Source of the DNA: Sorangium cellulosum
GTDB taxonomy: Bacteria > Myxococcota_A > Polyangia > Polyangiales > Polyangiaceae
DNA: 64,000 nt
Reading direction: 5' to 3'
Assembly: GCF_004135735.1 (NCBI RefSeq)
Contig: NZ_CP012670.1
Span: 2,418,001 to 2,482,000 of the forward strand
The notes under the pieces were generated by a model. That model was not told where the DNA came from, made no database searches, and saw nothing but the letters and a program-made list of their open reading frames with translations. This document shows, piece after piece, positions 1 to 7,274 of the stretch (within the stretch, counting starts at the first letter, position 1; each line of letters begins with the position of its first letter). Position numbers and translations under genes: made by a program.

Positions 1-157
1 TCCAAATCACCCCTTCCCGCCTCCCCGCCTTCATGTAACATAATTCTTCATCCGAGAGAGCAAGGGCGACCTCATCGGCAAGACATAGATGGGCCTCGTC
101 GCGGTGAACGGTGCCTCCGGGTCGTGAACGGTTACCGTCTGGCAGGAGCCGGGCCGC

Positions 158-322
158 ATGCACGACGACGCCCACAAGGACTGGTCGCAGATCTGGGCGC
201 CGGTGCACCGCGAGGCGACGCGGGACGGCGAGGAGGTCGACCTGGTGGGCGCGCTCGCGCGGGGCTCGGAGCTGCTTCTCGGCGGCACGTGGCCGCCGTG
301 GCTCGCGGAGGTGCTGCGATGA
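158..322 (+). CDS. small hypothetical protein (54 aa)
   Basis: A 54-residue ORF starting at an ATG preceded by AGGAG about nine bases upstream. It contains tryptophan-rich stretches (DWSQIW, GTWPPWL) and ends in TGA, which overlaps the ATG of another short reading frame ([13 protein letters not shown]...) that runs out of register into the lspA fragment downstream. I do not recognise a family. The good ribosome binding site and coupled stop/start suggest it is, or was, the last intact gene of a small operon whose next member was broken by the join to lspA. It could also be a remnant of a longer gene. Confidence 0.4.
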   Translation: MHDDAHKDWSQIWAPVHREATRDGEEVDLVGALARGSELLLGGTWPPWLAEVLR

Positions 323-350
323 GCGAGGACGACGACATGGACGTGGGCGC

Positions 351-791
351 GTGGTGGGTCTCCATGCGACCAAGGCGATCGCGCAGGCCGCGCTCGAGCG
401 GCGAGCGCCGCTGTCGATCGTGCCGGGGGTGCTCGATCTCCGCTACACCGAGAACCGCGACATGGCCTTCAGCCTGTTCCGGAGCATCCACTCGCCGGCG
501 AAGGTGACGATCCTCTTTGCGTGCTCGATGGTCGTTCTCGGCGTGATGATCCTGGGCTGGTGGTACAGCCGCCGCGCCTCGGCCGCCGAGCAGGCCGCGT
601 ATGCGCTCATCGTCGCCGGCGCGGTCGGGAACGCGATCGATCGCGCCGCCCGCGGCTACGTCATCGACTTCATCCACCTCCATCATTGGCCGGTGTTCAA
701 CGTCGCTGACATCGCCATCGCGGCGGGCGGGATCCTGCTCGGGATCGTGATGTTCCGGCGTGCGGGCCGGGAGCCGCGCGAGGCATCCTGA
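351..791 (+). pseudogene. lspA: 5'-truncated lipoprotein signal peptidase II (lspA)
   Basis: From about position 363 the translation matches signal peptidase II, the inner-membrane aspartyl protease that cleaves prolipoproteins. Visible are [10 protein letters not shown], the [17 protein letters not shown] block, and both catalytic-aspartate motifs, [15 protein letters not shown] and FNVADIAI. The first transmembrane helix and the conserved Asp that normally precedes TK are missing (here LHATK), and the preceding codons belong to unrelated sequence. The frame stays open upstream of 351 but shows no homology there. With the active-site motifs kept and the N-terminal anchor lost, it is most likely a recombination-truncated copy; the genome probably has an intact lspA elsewhere. 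Confidence 0.7.
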
Positions 792-981
792 GCTCCGCCT
801 CGTGAGCCGGCTTCGCCCGTGTTACCGAGCGCTCTCCCGGGGGGCCCTGGGATTCCGGGCGCTTGTGTGCCTCGTCAGCCCGGAGGCGCGTCGCGCCCTG
901 GGCGAGCTGCGGGGCCCGCGCGCCGGCACGCCGCTGCGCCTCGACGCCGTCGCCTGACTGGCCCCGCCCCGTGATAGGCTC

Positions 982-1170
982 GTGGCCGTGCCCCGCCATC
1001 GCTCGGCTGCTCAGATCCTCCGCGAGGTCCCTCCGCGCGTGCGCGCAGGGCTGCTCCGGCTCGGTCTGGACCTGGAGGACCCCGCGCTGGCGAGGCTCTT
1101 CGTCGAGGGCGTCCGCGTGGCCGACGAGCTCATCGCGGAGGAGGCCGCGCGGGACGCGGAGCGCGGCTGA
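982..1170 (+). CDS. small hypothetical protein (62 aa)
   Basis: A compact GTG-initiated ORF (a second GTG lies two codons on). It encodes a charged, probably helical protein with leucine-rich segments (REVPPRVRAGLLRLGLDL, VADELIAEEAARDAE). Third-position GC is high and consistent with coding. No signal peptide, cysteine or known motif is visible and I do not recognise a family. The gene stands alone; an opposing minus-strand frame also stays open here, so strand choice is not certain. Confidence 0.4.
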   Translation: MAVPRHRSAAQILREVPPRVRAGLLRLGLDLEDPALARLFVEGVRVADELIAEEAARDAERG

Positions 1171-1600
1171 CGCGGCGTATTGCCTCCAGCCGCGCACATT
1201 TTCCATGCCGCGTGCCGCCGATCCCACGCGGACGCCGTAGCCGCCTCCTGGCATGAGCCCTCGACGTGACAGCGCTGCGCCTGCCGCCGCGACGCGCTCC
1301 AGCAGCGCAGCCTCGCGCTTCGGGTCCGAAGGCCGTTCGTGACCGGCGTGCCGGCTGGGCAGCCGCACCGCGATGAGAGCGGGCTCCATCTCCTCTCGGG
1401 AGAGCGGCTCGTCGGGCGCCAGGAGCCTCGAGGACGGTTTGACGTGAATCCGATGCCCACCAGCGCTCATCGCCTCATCACCAAGGCGGCGCCGGGGGGA
1501 GAGCTGCGCCTGGTCAGCGCCATGCATTAGGTTCTGACGCGCGCATTTTCCATGCACAACCCACTCGTTCTGTCATGGGCGCCATAGTAGTTGCTGGCCC
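1171..1600. other. intergenic region, no assured gene
   Basis: About 430 bp without a convincing plus-strand gene. A minus-strand reading frame from an ATG at 1470 (MSAGGHRIHVKPSSRLL...) has coding-like third positions and a GGGYGVRVG segment. It runs without stop into the region opposite the 982-1170 ORF and has no clear ribosome binding site. It may be a small minus-strand gene or a remnant; I could not decide. Confidence 0.25.
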
Positions 1601-1765
1601 ATGAGTCCCGGACCCGACAGTCCCGCCCTCGCTCGGCACCCGGCCACCCCCGAGGACGACCCGGTGCGGTGCGCCTTGCTGCGCGCCCCCGCTCGCCGCC
1701 GTGGGCGCGTCGAGCAAGGCGTCGTCTACTACTCCCCGCGCGCGGGGCACCTGCCCGCGAGGTGA
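1601..1765 (+). CDS. small hypothetical protein (54 aa)
   Basis: A 54-codon ORF whose stop lies three bases before the ATG of the broken oxygenase gene at 1769. The product is proline/arginine-rich with a more structured C-terminal half (RRGRVEQGVVYYSPRAGHLP). The spacing suggests co-transcription with the downstream gene. No family is recognised and no strong Shine-Dalgarno sequence is visible, so it could be upstream leader sequence rather than a gene. Confidence 0.3.
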   Translation: MSPGPDSPALARHPATPEDDPVRCALLRAPARRRGRVEQGVVYYSPRAGHLPAR

Positions 1766-1768
1766 GCC

Positions 1769-3491
1769 ATGCTGGACGCGGTCACGGCGGCGCTCGCCGC
1801 CATCGAAGCAGAAGGTGGGTTCGCGATCGAGCTCGCATGCGGCTCCGACGATCTGCGCATCGAGGTCGACGGGGTCGGCCCCATCCGCTTCCCGATCTCG
1901 GAGGTCACTCTACCTCCTCGATCACGAGTACACGCAGAGGAGCCTGGGCTGGGGCCGCCTCAAGAACGCGGATCGGCTGCGCGCCTCCGCGCTGCGAGAG
2001 GTCGCCGCGCGCCTCGACTGCGAGGCGTTCCTCGCCCTCGCCGACGTGCACGAGTGCTGGTCGTGCGAGGGAGATGACTGGAACGGCGGGTACGGCCGCC
2101 GCGCCCTCGGCCGCTGGGGTCACGAGGGCGATGGAGCCGGCGACGCGGACGGCCACGAGCTCGTCGACCTCAACTTTACCGACGTCGAGCTTCGTCACTG
2201 GGTCGACGCGGACGGGCAGGTCGCGCCGGGCATCTCGACGCGGACGGCGATGCACGAGGTCTGCTTCACCAGGGCGTCGACCGAAATGGACCCGTTCAGG
2301 TCCGAGCACGAAGGCTACATGGGCAACTACGGCAACACCGTGGACCGCTGGTATCACCGGGCCGCGCTCGTGATGTGGCCGCGGGCCAGGCGCTTCGTGA
2401 TCCGGGCGAAGGTGTCCCCATCCTGGGCCGTGGACGAGCTCGCGTCGCGCGTCGAGGCGGGCGCCACGGACGAGGCGCGCGACAGGGCGAAGGAGCTCCT
2501 GCCCTTCTGGCGTCGCGTGGCGCCGAACGAGGCGAGCGAGGCGTTCGTCCGGGACCTGCTCTCGGTGGCGGTGGCGCTTGACGACGGCGAGCTCGCCTTC
2601 GGGCTGCTTTCCCCCTTGGGACCGCACCGGCTGAGCCCCCGCACGACGCCCGCCTTCGTCACCCTCGTCCAGCATTACGGCCTCTCGTGGTCGCAGCGGC
2701 TCTTCTCCGCCTGGCAGGCGGACGCGCGCCACGACACGCCGCCCTGGCGCTCGCTCCTGCCTCACCTCTGCGAGGCGCTCTGGGCGGGCGGCGAGCACGG
2801 CGAGGCGCTCGCCATGTGGCTCCTGTCGCGCGAGGTGGCCTCGTTCCAGCAACGCCACGCCGGCGCGTGCAGCCTGCCCCAGGCGCTCGGCGAGGTGGGG
2901 CTCGACCGGCTCCTCGACGACCTCGTTGCCCTGCTGGAGACCGCGGCCGTGATCCGGGCGCCGGCCGTGCGCGACGACCTCATCGCCTTCCTCACGGCGC
3001 CCGAGACGGCGCTGCCGCTCATGACGGCCGGCGCGCTGCTCAGGCGCTGCCGGGAAGGGCGCGCGCCGGCCGCGGTCAGGGCCCTCGGCCTGCAACCGCT
3101 GTATCGCCGCGTCGTGGAGCTGCTCGAGCGAGCCGTCGCGGCAAGGCCGCGCAGCCCGGAGGACTGGTCGATCGAGCCTCCGTCCGGGTGCACCTGCCCG
3201 CTGTGCCGAGAGCTCTCGGAGTTCCTGCGCGATCGGAGCCGGATCCAGCTTGCCTGGCCGCTGGCCAAGGCGCGGCGGAGCCATATTCATGGGGTGATCG
3301 ATCTCAACCGCTTGCCTGTGGCACACACCACGCTTCGCCGTGGGAGCCCGTACACGCTCGTCCTGACGAAGCAGGAGGCTCTCTTCGAGCGCGACGCGGC
3401 GCTTCGAGCGCAACAGAAGGCGCTGCTCGGGTGGCTCGAGGAGCAACGGAGCGCGTTCTCGGAGATCCGCCCGAGCATCGCCCCCTCCTGA
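1769..3491 (+). pseudogene. 2OG-Fe(II) oxygenase-like gene, catalytic core deleted and frameshifted
   Basis: The first ~45 codons (frame of 1769) give an N-terminus ending IEVDGVGPIRFPISE, as in large bacterial 2-oxoglutarate/Fe(II) oxygenases of the prolyl-4-hydroxylase-like group. Around 1901-1908 the reading frame changes, and the C-terminal half begins abruptly with LYLLDHEYTQRSLGWGRLKN. It then continues through ADVHECWSCEGDDW and HEGYMGNYGNTVDRWYHRAA to a stop at 3491. The double-stranded beta-helix segment with the iron ligands, normally between these blocks (roughly 150-200 residues), is absent. Deletion plus frameshift indicates a pseudogene. The ~530-residue C-terminal frame might still be expressed from an internal start. 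Family assignment rests on remembered C-terminal signatures. Confidence 0.62.
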
Positions 3492-3578
3492 GTCGTTCGC
3501 CGGACGTTCGAGTCGCCTCGGGCACCTGGGTGGTCGGCGGACCGCGCGCGGCACGAGCGCGCGGCGCGGCGGGCGGCG

Positions 3579-3914
3579 TCAGGGCGAGATGATCGCTTGA
3601 CAGCGGCCCGCGGCGCACTCGAGCGGGCGCGGCGGGCCGCAGTCGTGCGCGCACCCCCGCCCCCAGCGCTCGTAGTCCTCGATGAGCTCGCGCGCCTTCT
3701 CTTCCACATACGCTTTCCTGGCGCGGTTCACGGGCACCGCACACCCGAGCGGGCATCCGGCCGACGCATGGACGCACTCGGAGGCGTCGCTGCACGCGTT
3801 CGACTCGGCGACGATCGCGTCGAACTCCTCCTGGATCTCTTCCTCGCTCTTGGCGCAGCTCACGCAGCCGAGGCCGACGATCAAGAGCACCATCCCTCGC
3901 AAGCGCATCGACAT
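3579..3914 (-). CDS. cysteine-rich lipoprotein
   Basis: A 111-residue exported protein. The start at 3914 has GGAGG with six-base spacing on the minus strand; a second ATG lies two codons in. The N-terminal hydrophobic segment (MVLLIVGLGCVSC) ends in cysteines suited to lipidation, though the lipobox is imperfect. The mature part has paired cysteines (ACSDASEC, GCPLGC, GCAHDC, LECAAGRC) suggesting several disulfides. Similar small Cys-rich lipoproteins are common in myxobacteria; their function is unknown. A TATACT-like -10 box lies at 3989-3994 on its upstream side. It is divergent from the DoxX gene. Confidence 0.8.
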   Translation of the reverse strand: MSMRLRGMVLLIVGLGCVSCAKSEEEIQEEFDAIVAESNACSDASECVHASAGCPLGCAVPVNRARKAYVEEKARELIEDYERWGRGCAHDCGPPRPLECAAGRCQAIISP

Positions 3915-4180
3915 ACCCCTCCTCCGGCGGTGGGCCGCGAGCCCCGCGCCTTCCGGGTGCGTTCGCCGCGGCGCTCTGCTCGGGTACAAGTATACCATCC
4001 TTCCCGGCCCGAGCCTCGCCGGCACGAACGCGGCCCGTGCAGATCGATGGTCGCATTTTTCGTGCAGCCCGCTCTCTCTCTCGCTCCCGCCTGCTCCGGC
4101 AGCCGTTGGCCCTCGAACCAACCCGCTGGGCGCCGGTCCCCGCCCTCGGCTCCCCGGTACCCCGGCGCGGGGGGGCGGTC

Positions 4181-4246
4181 GATTTTTTCTCGCGGCACCG
4201 ATGATTTCGGTCGGGCGCGGAGGTCTGTACCTCCGAACCCCGACCG
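4181..4246 (+). promoter_or_regulatory. ECF-type promoter and palindrome upstream of doxX
   Basis: The block 4181-4230 aligns without gaps to 6509-6558, upstream of the VOC gene at 6724. The conserved parts are GATTTT at the far end, ACCGATGATT as a -35-like element (4197-4206), and GTCTGTA as a -10-like element (4223-4229), with 16 bp between. An imperfect palindrome spans 4208-4246 (GGTCGGG...CCCGACC outside GGAGGT...ACCTCC); it is not present at the second site. I infer recognition by the sigma factor encoded at 5522-6472. Confidence 0.5.
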
Positions 4247-4257
4247 ACGAGGCCATC

Positions 4258-4773
4258 ATGACCGCGATCTCCACCTCCTTTGAGCACGCCGCGCCCACCC
4301 GAGACCAGGACGAGACGCCTGAGACCGCCGCCGCCCCTGCGGCCCCCCTCGCCGCCGCGCCGCACGACGTCCAGCCTTCGGCTCCACGCTCGAGCAAGGC
4401 GCTCTGGGCCGGCCGGACCCTGAGCGGGCTCGCCGTGCTGTTCCTGGGCTTCGACGCCGCGGGCAAGCTGCTCCAGCCGCCCCAGGTCGTGGAGGGCACG
4501 ACCAGCCTCGGCTACCCGGCGAGCGTGATCTTCTCGCTCGGGGTGGTGCAGCTCGCGTGCCTGTTCTTCTACCTCGTCCCGCGCACGGCGGTCCTGGGGG
4601 CCGTGCTCTGGACCGGCTACCTGGGAGGCGCCATCGCGACGCACGTGCGCGTCGGCAATCCGCTCTTCACCCACACGCTGTTCCCGATCTACATTGCGGC
4701 GCTCCTCTGGGGCGGGCTCTGGCTGCGCGATCACACGCTGCGCGCGGTCCTCCCGCTCCGGGCCGCGAAATGA
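4258..4773 (+). CDS. DoxX-like membrane protein
   Basis: A 171-residue inner-membrane protein. A ~45-residue Ala/Pro-rich cytoplasmic leader is followed by four hydrophobic helices. These carry the signature of the small DoxX-like (DoxX_2) family: LFLGFDAAGKLLQPP, LGYPASVIFSLGVVQL, GYLGGAIATHVRVGNPLF and LFPIYIAALLWGGLWLRD. Members are often induced with sigma-factor or redox-stress regulons; no enzymatic role is established. The ATG at 4258 was chosen because homology needs only the helices and an upstream in-frame ATG (4201) lies inside the putative promoter. The gene is first in a group with VOC proteins and an ECF sigma factor. Confidence 0.85.
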   Translation: MTAISTSFEHAAPTRDQDETPETAAAPAAPLAAAPHDVQPSAPRSSKALWAGRTLSGLAVLFLGFDAAGKLLQPPQVVEGTTSLGYPASVIFSLGVVQLACLFFYLVPRTAVLGAVLWTGYLGGAIATHVRVGNPLFTHTLFPIYIAALLWGGLWLRDHTLRAVLPLRAAK

Positions 4774-4800
4774 CGAGAGACGACGTCCGTAACGACCGAT

Positions 4801-4836
4801 GAGCTGGGGCTCCTCACGGAGCTGGAGATCCTCACG
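4801..4836 (+). repeat. 18-bp tandem duplication
   Basis: Two adjacent 18-bp copies (GAGCTGGGGCTCCTCACG and GAGCTGGAGATCCTCACG, two mismatches) lie between the DoxX gene and the next ribosome binding site. The sequence immediately before, ACCGATGAG at 4795-4803, resembles the -35 element of the two ECF-type promoters, but no matching -10 follows. Confidence 0.7.
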
Positions 4837-4900
4837 GAGTCAACGCATGGAACCAGGCCCCGGGGCGACGCCGCTCGCGCCGGGGCCGCTGGAGGCACAC

Positions 4901-5326
4901 ATGTCGATCAAGAGCCTGAATCCCTATCTGATGTTCGACGGGACCGCCGAGAAGGCCATCGAGCTGTACGAGCGCGCGCTCGGCGCGAAGTGCGAGGGCG
5001 TGATGCGGTACGGCGACGTGCCGGGAGATGCACCGTCCCCCGGGGAGGCCAAGGACCGGATCATCCACGCCACGGTGCACGTCGGCCCGAGCGTCATCAT
5101 GGTCAGCGACAGCATGCCCGGCACGCCGGCCGCGAAGGAGAGCAACACCGAGGTCTGCTTGCACTTCGATGACGTGGAGTCGATGGCGAAGGCGTTCGAC
5201 GCCCTCGCCGCCGGCGGCAAGGTCACGTCGCCCCTGCAGGACACGTTCTGGGGCGCGAGGTTCGGCACGCTCACCGACGCGTTCGGCATCCGCTGGATGT
5301 TCAACTGCGATCTCCAGAAGGCCTGA
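4901..5326 (+). CDS. PhnB/YjdN-like VOC-fold protein
   Basis: A 141-residue protein of the PhnB-type vicinal-oxygen-chelate superfamily (3-demethylubiquinone-9 3-methyltransferase-like glyoxalase fold). Typical blocks are LNPYLMFDGTAEKAIELYERAL, IIHATVHVGPSVIMVSDS and WGARFGTLTDAFGIRWMFN. The start at 4901 has GGAGG with a five-base spacer, which excludes the long upstream extension. Such proteins are frequent members of ECF-sigma regulons. The enzymatic activity of this subgroup is unknown and the metal site cannot be assigned from sequence alone. Confidence 0.85.
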   Translation: MSIKSLNPYLMFDGTAEKAIELYERALGAKCEGVMRYGDVPGDAPSPGEAKDRIIHATVHVGPSVIMVSDSMPGTPAAKESNTEVCLHFDDVESMAKAFDALAAGGKVTSPLQDTFWGARFGTLTDAFGIRWMFNCDLQKA

Positions 5327-5521
5327 CGCCGGGGCCGTGAGCACGGCGAGGCGTACAGCGCATTCCGGTTCATCGCCTCGGTTTCTCACCCTTCGAGCCT
5401 CTTCCCGCCGATCCGCGGTTGATTTGCCCATCGCGGGTGAGCACGACCACACGCGCCTCGCGCCAAGGGCGCATGACCGTGGATCCGCCGAGGGCCCGGT
5501 GATACGGTACCGCCTCACCCG

Positions 5522-6472
5522 ATGTCAGGAAGCGTAGCCCAGCTCGAGGAACACCGCACCGCGCTCACCGGACACTGCTACCGGATGCTGGGCTCGGTGG
5601 TCGACGCCGACGACGCCGTGCAAGAGACGATGGTGCGCGCCTGGCGGAGCCTCGACCGGTTCGACGGGCGCTCGTCGCTGCGCACCTGGCTGTACCGCAT
5701 CGCCACGAACGTCTGCCTCGACGAGCTGGCCGCTGGCTCGCGCCGGATGCGCCCCATCGAGGAAGGCCCAGTCGGCACCGTGGACGACCAGCTCGAGACG
5801 CGCCCGCGCACGCACTGGCTCGAGCCCGTCCCCGACGCGCGGGCCATCCCGGCGGACGCCGACGCCTCGGAGCAGCTCGCGCTCCGCCAGAGCATCCGCC
5901 TCGCGTTCGTCGCCGCCCTCCAGCACCTGCCGCCGAAGCAGCGCGCCGTGCTGCTGCTCACCGAGGTGCTCGGCTGGTCCGCCGCCGAGGTCGCCGCCTG
6001 CCTCGAGACCTCGGTCGCCGCGGTCAACAGCGCGCTCCAGCGGGCGCGGGCGACGCTCGCGGGCCGCAGCCTCGGCGAGGCGCGCGCCCCGCTGTCCGAC
6101 GCGCAATCCGCCCTGCTGGAGCGCTACGTCGACGCCTTCGAGCGGTACGACGTGGACGCGCTCGCGACGATGCTGCGCGACGACGCCATCCTCTCGATGC
6201 CGCCTTACACGCTCTGGCTCCGCGGCCCCGAGGCGATCCGTACCTGGTTCCTGGGCCGGGGGGCCGGCTGCCGCGGGTCGCGGATCGTGCCGACCGCCGC
6301 CTGCGGCTCGCCCGCGTTCGCGCAGTACCGCCCCGCGCCCGAGGGCGGCCACCGCGCCTGGGCGCTCATCGTGCTCGATCTGTCCGGGGACCGCATCGCC
6401 AGCATGACGTCCTTCCTCGACACCGAGACGCTCTTCCCGCGCTTCGGCCTGCCGCTCGATCTTCCGGCCTAG
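5522..6472 (+). CDS. ECF sigma factor with SnoaL-like C-terminal domain
   Basis: A 316-residue extracytoplasmic-function sigma factor of the TIGR02960 (SigX5-like) type. Region 2 lies at about residues 8-75 ([25 protein letters not shown] as the core, then [23 protein letters not shown]). Region 4 lies at about 125-180 ([23 protein letters not shown], then [13 protein letters not shown]). The last ~115 residues form a SnoaL/NTF2-like domain that in related ECF groups replaces a separate anti-sigma factor as activity switch. The first in-frame ATG was used; no strong Shine-Dalgarno is visible. Flanking DoxX and VOC genes share a promoter-like block and are the likely regulon. Confidence 0.9.
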   Translation: MSGSVAQLEEHRTALTGHCYRMLGSVVDADDAVQETMVRAWRSLDRFDGRSSLRTWLYRIATNVCLDELAAGSRRMRPIEEGPVGTVDDQLETRPRTHWLEPVPDARAIPADADASEQLALRQSIRLAFVAALQHLPPKQRAVLLLTEVLGWSAAEVAACLETSVAAVNSALQRARATLAGRSLGEARAPLSDAQSALLERYVDAFERYDVDALATMLRDDAILSMPPYTLWLRGPEAIRTWFLGRGAGCRGSRIVPTAACGSPAFAQYRPAPEGGHRAWALIVLDLSGDRIASMTSFLDTETLFPRFGLPLDLPA

Positions 6473-6508
6473 CCGCACCGGAGCCCCGGCCAGGCCCGGA
6501 CCCCTCAC

Positions 6509-6558
6509 GATTTTCTTCCCAGCGACCGATGATTCCCGGCGCCCGGGGAAGTCTACAG
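6509..6558 (+). promoter_or_regulatory. ECF-type promoter upstream of the VOC gene
   Basis: Second copy of the block found at 4181: GATTTT, then ACCGATGATT at 6525-6534, a 16-bp spacer and GTCTACA at 6551-6557. About 34 of 50 positions match without gaps, and the matches concentrate in the -35-like and -10-like elements. Confidence 0.5.
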
Positions 6559-6723
6559 GGGCGAATGCAGCTCGGAGGCCCCATGACCGCGATCGCCGCC
6601 GGCTGGCGCGCCGGTCGGTGCCGCTGAGCTCGCTGGACGTTCCACCGCAAGACGAAGCGCTGACGCCCGGGACCTGCAACGGGCCGGACCACCGCAACGA
6701 CTCCACAGCATCACGAGGGAACC

Positions 6724-7137
6724 ATGGCGACGAGCAACTCTCGAAAGGTCTTCATCAACCTGCCCGTCCGCGACCTCAAGCGGTCGATGGACTTCTTCTC
6801 CAGGCTCGGCTTCGAGTTCAACCCGATGTTCACCGACGACAAGGCGGCCTGCATGATCCTCAGCGAGGAGGGGTATGTCATGCTGCTCACCGAGCCGTTC
6901 TTCAAGACGTTCACGAAGAAGGAGGTGTGCAACACGAGCACACACACCGAGGGGCTCTTCGCGCTGTCGTGCTGCAGCCGGGCCGAGGTCGACGAGCTCG
7001 TTCAGAAGGCGATCGCGGCGGGCGGCAAGCCCGCGATGGATCCGCAGGATCACGGCTTCATGTACGCCTGGAGCTTCTACGATCTCGATGGGCACCACTG
7101 GGAGGTCCTCTGGATGGACCCCAAGGCAGCCCAGTAA
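6724..7137 (+). CDS. VOC family protein (glyoxalase/dioxygenase-like)
   Basis: A 137-residue vicinal-oxygen-chelate protein. It has the N-terminal repeat KVFINLPVRDLKRSMDFFSRLGF, a middle SEEGYVMLLTEPFF strand and the C-terminal YAWSFYDLDGHHWEVLWMD signature with the conserved glutamate and histidines of the fold. It is typical of the lactoylglutathione-lyase-like group near SigX5-type sigma factors; the substrate is unknown. GAGGGAACC precedes the ATG. It is followed by a strong terminator, so the ECF locus ends here. Confidence 0.88.
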   Translation: MATSNSRKVFINLPVRDLKRSMDFFSRLGFEFNPMFTDDKAACMILSEEGYVMLLTEPFFKTFTKKEVCNTSTHTEGLFALSCCSRAEVDELVQKAIAAGGKPAMDPQDHGFMYAWSFYDLDGHHWEVLWMDPKAAQ

Positions 7138-7159
7138 TCACGCGCTCCACGCGCGCCAC

Positions 7160-7208
7160 GCGCCCGGAGCGTCAAAGCACGTTGCTTGACGCTCCGGGCG
7201 CGTTCTTC
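7160..7208 (+). terminator. intrinsic terminator after the VOC gene
   Basis: A perfect 16-bp stem, GCGCCCGGAGCGTCAA (7160-7175) with its complement (7186-7201), ten-base loop, followed by TTCTTCT. It separates the ECF locus from the giant kinase gene. Confidence 0.8.
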
Positions 7209-7274
7209 TAAAAGACTCCCGCGTCGTCGAGTCCGCTCCGCGCGACTCGCCCACAAAGCCGAATCCGTGCGGCC

